DNA from: Lithobates sylvaticus | Lineage: Eukaryota > Chordata > Amphibia > Anura > Ranidae | Reading direction: 5' to 3' | Length of the DNA stretch: 64,000 bases | NCBI GenBank assembly: GCA_028564925.1 | Contig: CM053028.1 | Coordinates: 629,572,995 to 629,636,994 of the forward strand | The notes under the pieces: generated by a model | The model's input: only the letters and a program-made list of their open reading frames with translations | The model's database searches: none | What the model was told of the DNA's origin: nothing | In this document: in pieces, positions 33,201-42,941 of the stretch | Layout of the letters: each line of letters starts with the position of its first letter | How positions within the stretch are numbered: position 1 is the first letter of the stretch | Position numbers and translations under genes: made by a program

Positions 33201-33337
33201 GGAGCTGTTTCAAGCAGTTCAGTGACAACCCGAGTTTCAAACGCTGGCTGACGGATATGGTCTTCGACTCGACCTACCACCCGGGAGCAGTGCCGCCCAA
33301 GGCCCCTCACAAACCGGCGATCAGCGTGAGGAGGGCC
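30247..33337 (+). CDS. hsdR: Type I restriction endonuclease subunit (HsdR)
   Basis: Rightward gene of about 1,000 codons, start MATTDTSEKGLEALIVRDL. N-terminal PD-ExK nuclease text: FINGLPVLTFELK. Then the Superfamily 2 motor: LIQHSAGSGKSNTIAWLAHQ-like Walker A text, VIVITDRRALDTQI-like, TVQKF, ALLIDEAHS as DEAH box, IHATPKN, and in the second motor domain IVANMFVTGFDEP-like and LDFADNAEAVKLAFQ. The C-terminal part has a proline/glycine run (PPPPGGGGGGG) and a helical end. HsdR translocates and cuts unmodified DNA. A 60-base A-rich tract at 32,642-32,700 looks out of place. More than twenty frame interruptions. Confidence 0.92.
32642..32700 (+). repeat. A-rich low-complexity tract inside hsdR
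   Basis: Runs of 11 and 25 A separated by single C, followed by (AAC)-like repeats, between text that reads VEFKAR and the conserved family segment after it. HsdR relatives have no such lysine/asparagine run, so this is probably an assembly or base-calling artefact. Confidence 0.7.
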
Positions 33338-33339
33338 CA

Positions 33340-33875
33340 ATGGGTGAGGTCGCAATGACATCCACAGACGACCAGGGCAAGACTTCCGCGCTTCGCAGAG
33401 AGGCGGAGCGCTGGAAGAAGACACCCTCTATTCGAGCAAGGACATTTCAACGCCGAAGACACATGGGTGCGGCGCAACTACTGGTTGGGTGTTCGGCAAC
33501 GGTGCTCGGAGCCGTCGCAGGCGCGACGCTGATCAAGAGCCAACCTGAATGGGCCACAGCGTTCACCTTCTCGCATCGTTGCTCACTGGGTTGATGACCT
33601 TTCTCAGCATAACGAGCGCGCAACATTGCACCGGGCTGCCGCTGGCCAGTTCCTTGCCCTTCGGAACGAGGCCAGTCGGTTTTTCCGGGAGATCGAAAAC
33701 TGCTTCAGTCAGGGGGGGGATCGACTAAACGAGCTTCCGGACGATGAAGGCGCTTTCGGCAGCGCGCAATGAGTTGAACTTGAAGAGCCAAGTATTCCGC
33801 GTCGATTTGTTTGTTGCTGCGCGAAAAGGAATCGAAGAAGGCGAAGCCACCCACAAAGTGGACAAGGAGGAATGA
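33340..33875 (+). CDS. SLATT-domain two-helix membrane protein, likely CBASS effector
   Basis: Rightward gene of about 175 codons. It has a very good ribosome site (GAGGAGGG at 33,328-33,335) five bases before ATG 33,340. The N-terminal helix is charged (TSALRREAERWKKT), followed by two hydrophobic segments (text near ATVLGAVAGATLIK and LLTGLMTFLSI) and a C-terminal helical domain (LNLKSQVFRVDLFVAARKGI). This is the SLATT pattern, a two-helix membrane domain predicted to open pores on a nucleotide signal in CBASS and related systems. The CD-NTase-like gene starts five bases after its stop. The copy is interrupted several times. Confidence 0.75.
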
Positions 33876-33879
33876 CAGG

Positions 33880-34648
33880 ATGTCTGTATTGAGTTTTCTG
33901 ACGAACACGGCCAGCAGTGCTGTGCTTCCTGCAACCGAGCAGTCATCCATTACGACCTCGATCACAACGCTTCAATCCAGGATGGGGCTGCACTTCGACA
34001 GCAGTGCAATCGCCGGCATTTCGATTTGGATCGTCGACGCGGGGCACGATTCTGCCTCGCTCGATGGATGAGCAGTCCGACATTGACTACATGGTGGTCT
34101 TCAGCGACGTTAGCGCCACCCGCAGACCTACCTGAATCGATTGAAATCCTTCGTCGAAAACGGTATGGCTCATCGGAAATTCTACCAGTCCAACCCGACC
34201 ATCGTTCTCGAACTGAACCACATCAAGTTCGACTTGGTGCCCGCGACGAAACGTGGTTGGAGAGCTTCAGATTCCAACGCGGCGGGTGGCTGGATGACCA
34301 CAATCCGAACGATTTCAACGCTGACCCTTGATGCAAAAACAAGGAACACAAAGCGCTGATCAAGCCACCGTACGTCTGTTCAAGTACTGGAATGCAACCG
34401 CTGGATTCCCGTTTCAATCCTACGAGATGGAGAAATGGGTTTGCGGCCTGAGCTTTTGGTTCTGGCAATCAGAATGACTACTTCCTTGCGGTCATCGAAA
34501 GCCTCAATACCAGCACGTCGTATTCACAGCGGGCGAAATAACGAGATCACGCGTGCAAAGAATATCGTGGCTAATGTCAGACGGTACGAGAAGGATGAAA
34601 TGCCGGTAACCGGCTGAGAACGAGATCAAGAAGTTGTTCAGGCTCTGA
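33880..34648 (+). CDS. CD-NTase-like nucleotidyltransferase (SMODS type)
   Basis: Rightward gene of about 250 codons, start MSVLSFLTNTASSAVLP with AAGGAGG nine bases upstream. The catalytic centre is visible: FGSSTRGTILPRSMDEQSD-like text giving the G-S and S-D-I-D motif, followed by YMVVFSD; the third acidic residue lies in the IKFDLVPATK segment. The C-terminal helical domain has KALIKPTVRLFKYWN-like text, WVCGLSFWFWQSN and EITRAKNIVANVRRYEKDE. Enzymes of this type make cyclic oligonucleotides on phage infection. With the SLATT gene before it, this is a minimal two-gene CBASS-like unit without Cap2/Cap3 or HORMA genes in sight. The copy is interrupted several times. Confidence 0.78.
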
Positions 34649-34659
34649 GGGGAATTTCT

Positions 34660-35627
34660 ATGGCATTAAATCTGGCGAAGGCCGTACTTGGTAACTTGAA
34701 GGAACGGCCTGATGAGAAGCTGACTGCGCGCAGATTGCCGAATGGATCTTCGTCACGTTCCCTGATGAATGCAGCGAAGAAGCAGAGCAGCCAGTTCGTG
34801 AGTACGGACGTGAGCTAGTGCAGCAGCTGGTTGCGGAAATCAGCTCGCCGCGCGCCCGCGTTTGCAGAAACGGCACCCAGAGTTGAAGACCACCGAGGGT
34901 CGGCACACGCAAGTATACTACTACTCGGAGAAGTCTGAGGTCGCCGAAGTTGCGGCTGTCTGGAGGGCGTGATTGCCGCTCCTAGGCACCAGTCAGCAGC
35001 GATGCCAAGCTCGGGGAACACGCGATGTACCGCTGCTCTCGCTGTATCTGTGGGAAGAGTTCGGAGGTCTTATTCGAAGCGCATTGACGAGAAGCGCTCA
35101 TCGAACAAGCGAGGGCCGAACGGCAACCGCTGGCTGTACCCGGACGTGGTCGGAAATGAAGGACTTGGGCGCTGAGTAGGCACCAGGAGGTGAGAGACTG
35201 CGTTTGAATCAGTATTCCGACAAGACGCACCAAGCTGTAGGTCGTTCGAGGCCAAAGTTGCTGATCAACGGTCTCGAACGTGCGTGAATGTTTTTTCCAG
35301 GCGGTTTCCAACTCGTCGTGGGCCAATTTTGGATATCTATGGTCGCTAGCAGAAATCGAAGGCCAGGACACGCTCAAGGAGCTGCGAATGCTGTTCGCCG
35401 CCCACGGCATCGGCCTGATCAAACTGGATGCCGACAACCGGCAGAAAGCCAAGTCTTGATTCAGGCTCGTGAACGGGACGAGATTGATTGGGATATGGCA
35501 ACCGGCTGGGCAACCGAAAACCGGGATTTTCTGGACTACGTGAAACTGGTCAAGCAGTTCTACCAGACTGGCGAGGCGCGCCGGCGGACTGGGACGTTCC
35601 GGAAACTGGACGATTGACCACACGCTG
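34660..35627 (+). CDS. COG2958/HrgA-family protein
   Basis: Rightward gene of about 310 codons, start MALNLAKAVLGNLKERPDEK, 12 bases after the nucleotidyltransferase. N-terminal winged-helix-like part: LTARQIAEWIFVTFPDE. The second half has YSKRIDEKRSSNKRGPNGNR, WLYPDVVG, FEAKLLINRSNVRE-like text, DTLKELRMLFAAHGIGLIKL and RDFLDYVKLVKQFYQTGEA. This matches COG2958, which includes HrgA of Helicobacter, a gene found in place of or beside restriction genes; the exact role is unknown. Its presence at the end of the operon fits an accessory restriction function. Several frame interruptions. Confidence 0.82.
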
Positions 35628-35739
35628 ACTGTGTCTGGTCTTGACATTCAGAAAGCCACACGGCGACGGCTGCCGCAGTCCGCTATTGATCTCAGCAGTC
35701 GTTCGCGACAGGACCTTGGATCGGCTGCTTGCAGCCTTA

Positions 35740-36662
35740 GCCAAGTTCGCAGAGCAACCTACTGCTTGCCACAACGCGATCGCAGAAAGCGATCAACCAC
35801 CCTGCATATGCGGGAGGCAACATTACCTTCCCAATGTCCCGGCAAAAGAAGTAGCCAGACCGATCCCGCGCATGTAGTCCAAGATCTTGCTCTCCGGCGC
35901 CTGTGCCGCCAGAAGAAGTGATCATCGACCCCGGCTGTATTGTACTTCATCAGCGTCTGTTGCTGCCCATTGACATCCCCCGCCTGGATCTCGCCATAGT
36001 AAGAACTGCCCGCCTTCGCCATTCATATCCATTGAAAATCTCCGCCTGCGTCATTGTATACAGGGTGGCGTGCGAACGCCTCTTTCTTGAGAGTCTCAGG
36101 GTTGTTCCTCTTTTGAGCAATCACGATTGCTCCCTCTGATGAACTCAGTCACGTTGGGCATCGCGCCGCCGCTCCCCCAAAACTCGTTCAAGCTCCTGTA
36201 TCTGGAACACACGAGAATTGATTTGATCTTTCTCCGTCGATCCTTGCTTCGGAAGCGCTTGGATCCTCTCGATCCCTCGTTGCAGACGCTCGAGATTTCT
36301 ACGGGAATCTGGATAATCTTCTTCGATACTTTTTGCGACGCTGTCAGCGATCGCACTTGCGCTGGTTACTGCAGTTTCTGCATCTTGGTTGCACGCTCCA
36401 GATAGTCTTCTCTCCTGTCCTTAAGGAAGTCATTGCCATCGACGATGGTGCATTTGTACTTGCACCACCGTGCGACCTTTGTCGTCCTTGAAACTATCCC
36501 AAATGGGGTACTTTTGCACAGTGCCGCTTGCCTAGCCGTTGGCGACTGTCGTGGTGCGCGCACTGTCGATATAGCTGTCCTTGACGATGTCAACGGGACT
36601 TTTGCTGCAAGCAGAAAGAGCAATGGTGGAGAAAGCCACAACGAGGGAGGAGGTTTTTTCAT
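35740..36662 (-). CDS. Putative lipoprotein of unknown function
   Basis: Minus-strand gene of about 300 codons, start at 36,662 (MKKPPPSL). A hydrophobic stretch followed by STIALSACSKSPVD gives a likely lipobox (LSAC). The following text includes a helical, charged middle (RRNLERLQRGIERIQALPKQ) and KAGSSYYGEIQAGDVNGQQQ-like text near the C-terminus. No family recognised. It is convergent with the HrgA gene and belongs to the leftward block of mobile-element genes. About six frame interruptions. Confidence 0.5.
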
Positions 36663-36668
36663 GGATTT

Positions 36669-37000
36669 TTAACTTATAGCGACGCTACTGTGGTCTGTGA
36701 AGAAACGGAAAGTGAGCTGTAGATGTGTGGAGCGATGTGCCCACATCTCATTCACCTTCCCAGCGCTGCGATAGGTGACTGTGGACCCTGGTGGAACTAG
36801 ATGGGCCGGCGCAGGCGTGATGCGATAGGCACACCCATAGCCCTTGAAGTCCTGGTCCTCAGGTCCATGGACGGAAACCTCGTTCGCTTTGAGACCAGCA
36901 GCGTGTAGCCGTTTGTCGTACTCCATGTCGCACGGGCCCGCTGGCTGCGGGATCATGACCATGCCGGTGGGGGCGGTCGATGTTCCTGCCTGCGGCTCAC
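36669..37000 (-). CDS. Hypothetical protein
   Basis: Minus-strand frame, intact over at least 97 codons: MVMIPQPAGPCDMEYDKRLH, SVHGPEDQDFKGYGCAYRIT, PPGSTVTYRSAGKVNEMW, ending 7 bases before the lipoprotein start. Two cysteines and the beta-rich look suggest an exported protein, perhaps preceded by a signal peptide upstream. No family recognised. Confidence 0.45.
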
Positions 37001-37009
37001 TATTCGCAA

Positions 37010-37782
37010 CCGCCTCTACAGTTGGACATTTGGGAAACTCAGTTCATCCCCAAAGCTGAAGAACTCGGGTTTAACAGTGCGCAGAGCCCCTGCGCCGCCG
37101 CGTCGCCGGGTACTTCTGGGACTGGCAGTTGAATCCAGATCAGTCACCACCCAGGCTTCGGATTCCTTCGCCACCATGGCGTCAGCCCACCGCCCCTGCT
37201 GCCTCAATGATCGGATCCGTTGCCAGTTCTGCAGTGAGCATCACCTGCCTGAACTGCCATGCCCTGCTCCCTTGCGCTACCAGGTAGACACTGGGAACAT
37301 AGGCATTGCCGCAGTCCGGAAGACAGTCCGCCAGGTACTGCCCCGAGCCCACAGCTTCATCCAGCGCCCCAAAGGTCAGTGCATTGAGTGGTTGGGGTTG
37401 TGACATTCCCAGCAACCGCCAACATTAACATTGCAGCTGGACGTGAGCGCTACCTGCATTGGAGCGTATGACCTTGTCTTGTCCTCACTCCCCAGACACC
37501 AGTTGGCAGCCCTGAATCGTGTAGTGATGCCGGTGATCTTCGGACCGAATGGCTGGCCCCGCCCTTTGCTGCACGTAGGCCAGATTCATGCCGATGGCAT
37601 CCCTGGAGATCAGTTGGGTGAGCAATTCCGGTGTGGCTGGCGCCTGTTCGGCTGATTCGTTGGAGCCAAAGAACGATTGGGGCGCGATCCACCAAGGAGG
37701 AGACGCAATCTCGTGCACGGTCTGTGCACCCAACCGAGGGGCTACAGCTAGAACCAGCGCGCTCGTATGTATTCAGTTTCAT
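37010..37782 (-). CDS. Conserved exported protein of unknown function
   Basis: Minus-strand gene of about 240 codons beginning near 37,782 with MKLNTYERA and a short hydrophobic signal-like part. The body has WWIAPQSFFGSNESAEQAP, LLTQLISRDAIGMNLAYVQQ, HYTIQGCQLVSGE, LNALTFGALDEAVGSGQYLA and QVMLTAELATDPIIEAAGA. I recognise this text as a hypothetical family common in proteobacteria but without known function. Frame interrupted about five times. Confidence 0.55.
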
Positions 37783-37912
37783 AGGGAAGTCAGAGATGGA
37801 TAGAGGTGGTCAATGAAGCCGGCGAATCCAACGAACCGCGGAAGTTGGAAATCGGGGAGCATGGAGATCGAACCACTCGATCCGATAATCCTCAGCCCAC
37901 TCGATCCAGCAG

Positions 37913-38799
37913 TCAGTCTTCAGCAATGACTCCGATCATTCCAAGCAGTACGAGGAGTGCCGCCACAAAGCCGACTGCTGCGCGATATTGGTTGCCGCCC
38001 TGCCGGGCAAGCTCGATACGCGCCTGCTCAGGAGTATGGGATGCCAGGATGTGGTTCACCCGCTGGTTGACATGCTGCTGGTACCAGGCATTGCCCTTCA
38101 GGCCAAAGCCAATGGCAATGCGAGATTGATGCTGCTCGTTATCGAGCTAGGAACGCTATGGCCAGTTCGACAATTAGTTCGGCAGCTATAACGCCAATAA
38201 AGATCCAGGAGTAGAGGTACATCTTGCGATATCCCATCCAGCCAAAGCCCACCAGAAAAGCTACCCAATTCCAGGACAGCGGGTGCTTTGCGCTGCGCAG
38301 CCTCAGCCCATTTGCGCTCAAAGTAGTCATGGTTCTTGCCGACAAAGATCTGAATGGCCTCCTGGCGTGACAACACAGATGCCGTTGAAGCTCGCTCCCG
38401 CAATGCCGGTGCAGAGGTTGCAGCGGTAGCGCCTGAGGTGCGCGCGCAACAGCCACTGGAGAATACTGGTGGTTGCATAACCACCCGTAGAAATGGAGGG
38501 CGATGAGGAGACCGGGAGACAGCAGGGGCCGAGCTCACAGGCACCACATCAAAGTCCAGCGGCGCCTCCTGAGGATTGGCTGGATAATGCACTGGGCACC
38601 TGTGTTTTCAATGGCCTTTTTGTACTTGTCAGCAACGTCTGCCGCCCACGACCTTCTTGACCACACAAGATGGTTGAGACAAAAAATGTCCGGCCTGCTC
38701 CGCCGTGCACTTGAACAGGGCAGCGAGCTTTAGCGCTACCTGGTGCGGATCAGCCGCAGGGTGCCTTCCACTTAGCACAATGTTGTATTTCTCTGGCAT
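37913..38799 (-). CDS. DUF2628-family membrane protein
   Basis: Minus-strand gene of about 280 codons, start at 38,799 (MPEKYNIVLSGRHPAADPHQ) and stop at 37,913. The N-terminal domain (VALKLAALFKCTAEQAGHFL) is a small regulatory-looking repeat found in several proteobacterial membrane proteins. Then comes IFVGKNHDYFERKWAEAA and the DUF2628 core: LSWNWVAFLVGFGWMGYRKM followed by a membrane helix YSWIFIGVIAAELIVELAI. A last hydrophobic segment lies near the C-terminus. Inner-membrane location is likely; function unknown. Confidence 0.7.
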
Positions 38800-39067
38800 G
38801 GCGTGACGCGTCCTCTTGTCGTTATCGCGTTGGGTATCGTTGCAGGGGTACAAGACCAGTAGTTTCTTGGCCGTCATACTTCTAAGTGAAGCAAACTCAT
38901 CAAATCAGAACGTACGAACGCCACAGTTTGAGCACGTAGTACATGCGTTCAGTGGTTCGCTCAGTAGTGATTCAGCAGTCATGGGACAGCGAAGAAACTG
39001 GACCATGGGGCGGGGGGGGGTGCAGGCAGGCGTAAATGCTGATCGCCTGACCAGATCCACGGTCTGA

Positions 39068-39405
39068 TGCGGCATTCAACCCAAGTCAGAGCCGCAATGC
39101 TTGCACTTTCTGGCCTTGGCCAAGATGGGTTCTGCGCAATGGGGGGCAGTCTTTGGTGGCCTGGACTAGGGTGTGGGAAGCCCTTGCTTTGCTGCAGGGA
39201 CTGTGCGATTCGAGCCCCTAAAGCTCATACTGGAACCAGAACTTCCAGAGCCTGATAAAGCCCCATACCAAGATGGAGAAAAAAAAATGATCAAGCCCAG
39301 GACGATGCCGCCCCCTCCTCCACCAGCCATGGCAATGTTGGGCATAAACCACCCAAGGCAACAGACGCTCCAAGCGCATGCGCGCACTCCTTTTTGGATA
39401 TTTAG
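39068..39405 (-). CDS. Zinc-ribbon membrane protein
   Basis: Minus-strand gene of about 100 codons. It has a glycine run and a hydrophobic helix (WFMPNIAMAGGGGGGIVLGL, IIFFSPSWYG) and ends with CPHCAEPILAKARKCKHCG, a clear zinc ribbon with two C-x-x-C pairs. Proteins of this size are common and of unknown function. It precedes the DUF2628 gene in the same direction. Confidence 0.6.
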
Positions 39406-39554
39406 TACAGGGAGATGCTGGGCTGATGCCAGATTTGGCTTTTTTCCTGCATCCATATGTGAAGCAAACTCCGTAGATGTAAATGTAGCAGAAACGGATG
39501 CTTGGAGGGTGTCTGCCAAACCCACACGCCTCCCACTCAAAACTTTCCTGATCC

Positions 39555-39790
39555 GGACAACCTGCTCGATGTGCTTGCTTACTGGAGTATGCGTCTCAAA
39601 AGTGTGAGAAAGGCTGGTCGCAGGAACGTCTGGCGCTGGAGTGCGAGTTAGACCGAACCTATGTGTCGGCTCTGTGGAGCGCTCGCGCTTGGAATGTGTC
39701 GCTGGCAATATTGAGCGCATCGCACAGGCACTGGATGTGAAGGCTGGGTGCTGATCAAGCCACCCGAGAGCCCCGGTAGCAGCAGCCTGC
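39555..39790 (+). CDS. XRE-family helix-turn-helix regulator
   Basis: The only rightward gene that I can support in this leftward block. The segments LAYWSMRLKSVRKA, GWSQERLALECELDRTYVS and SLANIERIAQALDVKAW-like text make a complete lambda-repressor-like HTH of about 70 residues. It is divergently placed from the zinc-ribbon gene. XRE proteins of this size repress transfer or excision genes in mobile elements. About three frame interruptions; start not certain. Confidence 0.6.
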
Positions 39791-39829
39791 AATGTGTATT
39801 TCAGCAAAAAAAGAAGCTCTAAAAGATGA

Positions 39830-40545
39830 ACCGGCCTTCTCCGGGTTCATGCTTTCTCTCTTTCATTCAGCTATGCCTGCGTTTTGGCACAATGTCACCA
39901 CCTCCGTACAACGCCCTTGTAGTCGCAGGCCATCCACTGAGCCCCCAGAAACACATGGACCGGGCCTCCTCCCAGGACACCCGCGCCCCTAAACCCGCTG
40001 GCCCAGGGCGCTGACAACGTCTGGCTCACGACCAAGGCGGCCTGACCTGGGGTTTCGCGGGGGAGCTATTACCGTGTGCCCGGAAAGACCAACTCTGCAA
40101 CTCCACGCCTACGACCATGCCCAAGATGCTGCGCCTTCCCCACTATGAAGCGGTCTGCGGCGGCAGCGCCAACTTCAGCAGTGCGCATCCGCCTCGCTCC
40201 ATTACCGCGAGCCAGGCCCGCCATGGAGGGTCTTGTCCATCCCGAATGAAGCGCCCGACCTCGCACTCTGGAAACAGCGCTTCCCATTCAGTAGCACGTC
40301 TGGAGCTGGTGGATCGGGGTGTGGTCAGGATTCTTCTGGCATAGGTCGCTGCGCCATGGCCTGCGGCGCATCTCGTCAAGCACCACCCCAGGCCCATCGG
40401 GATCGCGCGGCTTGGGCTCCTCCCGCATACAGGGCAGCAGTTTCCAGCGTTTGCGCCCGGATGGCGTGGCGACCTTGGTACTGCCACAGCCCATCAAAGC
40501 GGATACCGCGCATGTACTGATGCACGAGCCCCCTGCCCTGCTGCC
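39830..40545. other. Unassigned part of the mobile-element block
   Basis: Coding-like text in several frames but no gene I can name. On the minus strand a 69-codon frame starts at 40,497 (MMGCGSTKVATPSG), and further text includes WEALFPECEVGRFIRDGQDP. One broken minus-strand gene of unknown function is likely. Confidence 0.35.
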
Positions 40546-41721
40546 CTAGTCATGGGATAGCTCCCGAACCAACGGGTAGTTCTGGCGCTTGTGTCCAGCA
40601 GGTCTGTCATGGCGAACGCCATGGCCCTGGGAGTCACCGGGAGGATAGAACTCCTTGCACGATCTTCACGGCCTCCCCTTCCAAGCTCTTCAAACAAGCC
40701 CCAAGGCATAGCCCTCTCTGGCAGCCTGCTCCAGCCCTCTTGGTCATAGCACTGCGCTTGGCATGCTCGGCGACCTGTGCTGCGTGGTTTGATGGCGGCC
40801 TCCAGGGACAGTGGCTCGCGCACGCCACAGATCCACCTAGTAATCGGGGTGCGGCGGGACTGTGCAGTGGATTTACCGCGCAGGCGGATCTCCAAGGGCA
40901 GATAGGCCAGCAGCCCTCCCGAGACGGCTTGCAGGTACTGCATACGCGCCAGGAGCGTGCGCAAGGTGTTGATGCTGTGGTGCGCAGCACAAAGGTAACT
41001 CAAGCCGTCCGCTGAATTGCCCGTATGTTCAATCCGCATATGGAAGCGGCCCAAACGGTTTGCATCCGCTTTCCTGGCCAATGGACACAGATCGGGGCCG
41101 GCACAGGGCAACTGTTTGATACCCGTCTCTGTGACCCGTTTACAGCTTTGGCCGTCTCCCACACACAGGGGCCGGGCGGTGGCCCGTTCAAACAAGGTGT
41201 AGTTGGCCCGCAGGTTCAGCGCCGGGTCGTTAAAGAGCAGACGTACGGGGAATGCGGCGCAGCTTGGGGTTGGTGTGGCGCGGGTTACTGGTTTGCTGGG
41301 TGGGCGTTGCTCCAAGCCTGTACCCTGGTTCTCCGTAGATCCGCGGTTGCCATTGCTCGCTGTGAGAGCTTGTCTCTCAGGCTGGGTTGGGGGGATGGGC
41401 CTGAATTGCGGCTGTGCCCTGTTCTTCAGGATGCTGCTGATGCGCTCCAATGAAGTGATCAGCAAACTCGGTAGGGATCTCGTGCAACCTCGGTGACCTC
41501 CCACCGCCAGAGCTCAACCTGCGCCCGCTTCAAAGCTCTTCTGCGCGCAAGATGCCATTCAAGCCGGATGCTGCCATCCAGCCATTTGCGACTCTGTTTA
41601 CTGGGTGGTGATGGTGAATTCGTCGTCTTTCTCGGGCAAGCGCATGCCATTGCGCTCTACGACGCGGCCAATCGATATCCGGCCCACACGGGCTCGGGGT
41701 CATCATCAGTCCTTTGATCAT
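40546..41721 (-). CDS. Recombination-directionality-factor-like protein (often annotated hydrolase or metal-binding protein)
   Basis: Minus-strand gene of about 370 codons, start at 41,721 (MIKGLMMTP). Seen: ISIGRV-like text and RLPEKDDEFTI-like text near the N-terminus, FPVRLLFNDPALNLRANYTL, FERATARPLCVGDGQSCKRV, CAGPDLCPLARKADANRLGR with paired cysteines, AHHSINTLRTLLARMQYLQA, AYLPLEIRLRGKSTAQSRRT and a C-terminal GLFEELGEEAVKIVQEFY-like end. This is the Gp3/RDF-like family seen on integrative elements and plasmids beside YqaJ and DUF932 genes. It probably helps excision or recombination. Several frame interruptions. Confidence 0.7.
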
Positions 41722-41741
41722 GGGTTTCTCCATTCATAAAT

Positions 41742-41783
41742 GCATAGACCCCGTCTGCCTGGTGTGGCGGACGGGGTCTATGC
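41742..41783. other. Long perfect hairpin between the exonuclease and RDF-like genes
   Basis: Arms of 14 bases, GCATAGACCCCGTC and GACGGGGTCTATGC, are perfectly complementary. The inner bases extend the stem to 18 pairs with one T-G wobble and a 6-base loop. It lies 20 bases before the RDF-like start, in the leader between the two genes. A short T run only partly fits a factor-independent terminator, so attenuation or a protein-binding site is also possible. Confidence 0.6.
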
Positions 41784-41804
41784 GTTGGGGGATTAGTTGG
41801 TTGG

Positions 41805-42871
41805 TAAATGCTTGCTTGGTTTTGCGCAGCGCTCAGTGCTCGGCATGGAGCAAAAAACGGCGCGAGCCGGTTTGGTGCCCAAGTAGGCTTGGGCGATCTC
41901 GGGGAGTTCTTTCTGCAGCAAAGCTGCATGGAAGACCTGGCTGTCCTTGCTGCGCTTCCAGCCTCACTGCTCCACCTGCAAACCGGGCAAAGCTGGCATT
42001 GCCCATGCGCTGCTGGATTGATGTTTGAGCAGGGCCTCCTTGGGTTCGCCTTCCTGGAGATGGCAACGGATTTGCTGGAGCTGGGTGAAGGCACTGGAAG
42101 CCGCTTCGTCTTCAGACAAATCGATCTCTTCCCCGGTGTCTAGGGTATACAGGCACCGCAATGCGGTGGCAGCGCCTTTCTGAGGCTTCGGCTGGCGGCT
42201 CCTGCTCTGTCTTGGACCCATTACCAGAATTGCGCCTCCAAGGCAATCAACTGGGTGATTCATGGGTCTCGTCACGCTCGATTGCGGATAGAATCTGCAA
42301 TTCCCTGACCGCAGATCAGCACGGCCACATCGGCTGCTTGCTTGCCTGTCACTGCCAATTGGTGGCATGACCTGCAGCTGGATGTATTCTGGAACGCCCT
42401 CCTTCCACAGTTTGGCGCCGTTGATGCCAGCCGTTTTGCATTCCAGGAATCTGCACATCGGACGCACCAACCACCTCCGGTCGATACTGGCCAGGCAATT
42501 CCAGGGGATCTGGGGATGGCCCAACACGGCATTGACACGGCGCACCGCGGTTGCCGGTGCGCTTGGTGTAATGGGCCGCTACGATGGGTTCAAGCAAGGT
42601 GCCCCAGTACATGGGACTGGTTCATCGTTGGGATCTGTGGCAGGAAGAGAGCTCCCTTGCCTGTTTTATGCATCCACAGCTCCAGCTGGGACTGGTAAGG
42701 ATTGAGGCCCACGGCTGCGGCCGCATCGGAGCTGCCAATGCCTTGGCGGCGGACATCGAGCCAGGTTTCGCGCGGCATGTCTATTGGTTGGGAACAGGCG
42801 CAAGGCGGGACGTTGGCGGGGTGGAAAACTGCAGCATCTTGCGCTGCGGGTGTTGAAACAGTGACGGGCAT
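41805..42871 (-). CDS. YqaJ-family recombination exonuclease
   Basis: Minus-strand gene of about 330 codons, start at 42,871 (MPVTVSTPAAQ). N-terminal core: RETWLDVRRQGIGSSDAAAA, VGLNPYQSQLELWMHKTGK. Then YWGTLLEPIVAAHYTKRTGN and the catalytic part EVVGASDVQILECKTAG-like text with the Asp and Glu-x-Lys of the lambda exonuclease fold. Later helical text is SAFTQLQQIRCHLQEGEPKE. Enzymes of this type chew 5' ends for single-strand annealing recombination and occur on phages, integrative elements and large plasmids. Frame interrupted several times. Confidence 0.82.
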
Positions 42872-42941
42872 GGTGCCTCCTGAGAATCATGCCTCCACAA
42901 AGTACAAAGCCCTCACGCAATGACGAGGGATTTGGCTGAGA

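Noticed and set aside
39173-39607. Plus-strand open frame of 144 codons with a proline run
   Set aside because: It lies opposite the zinc-ribbon membrane gene and in front of the XRE gene; the proline run is the shadow of the glycine run on the other strand.
39166-39807. Long minus-strand open frame of 213 codons as one protein
   Set aside because: Its upstream half lies opposite a convincing XRE regulator and has no family-like text; only the last third overlaps the real zinc-ribbon membrane gene.
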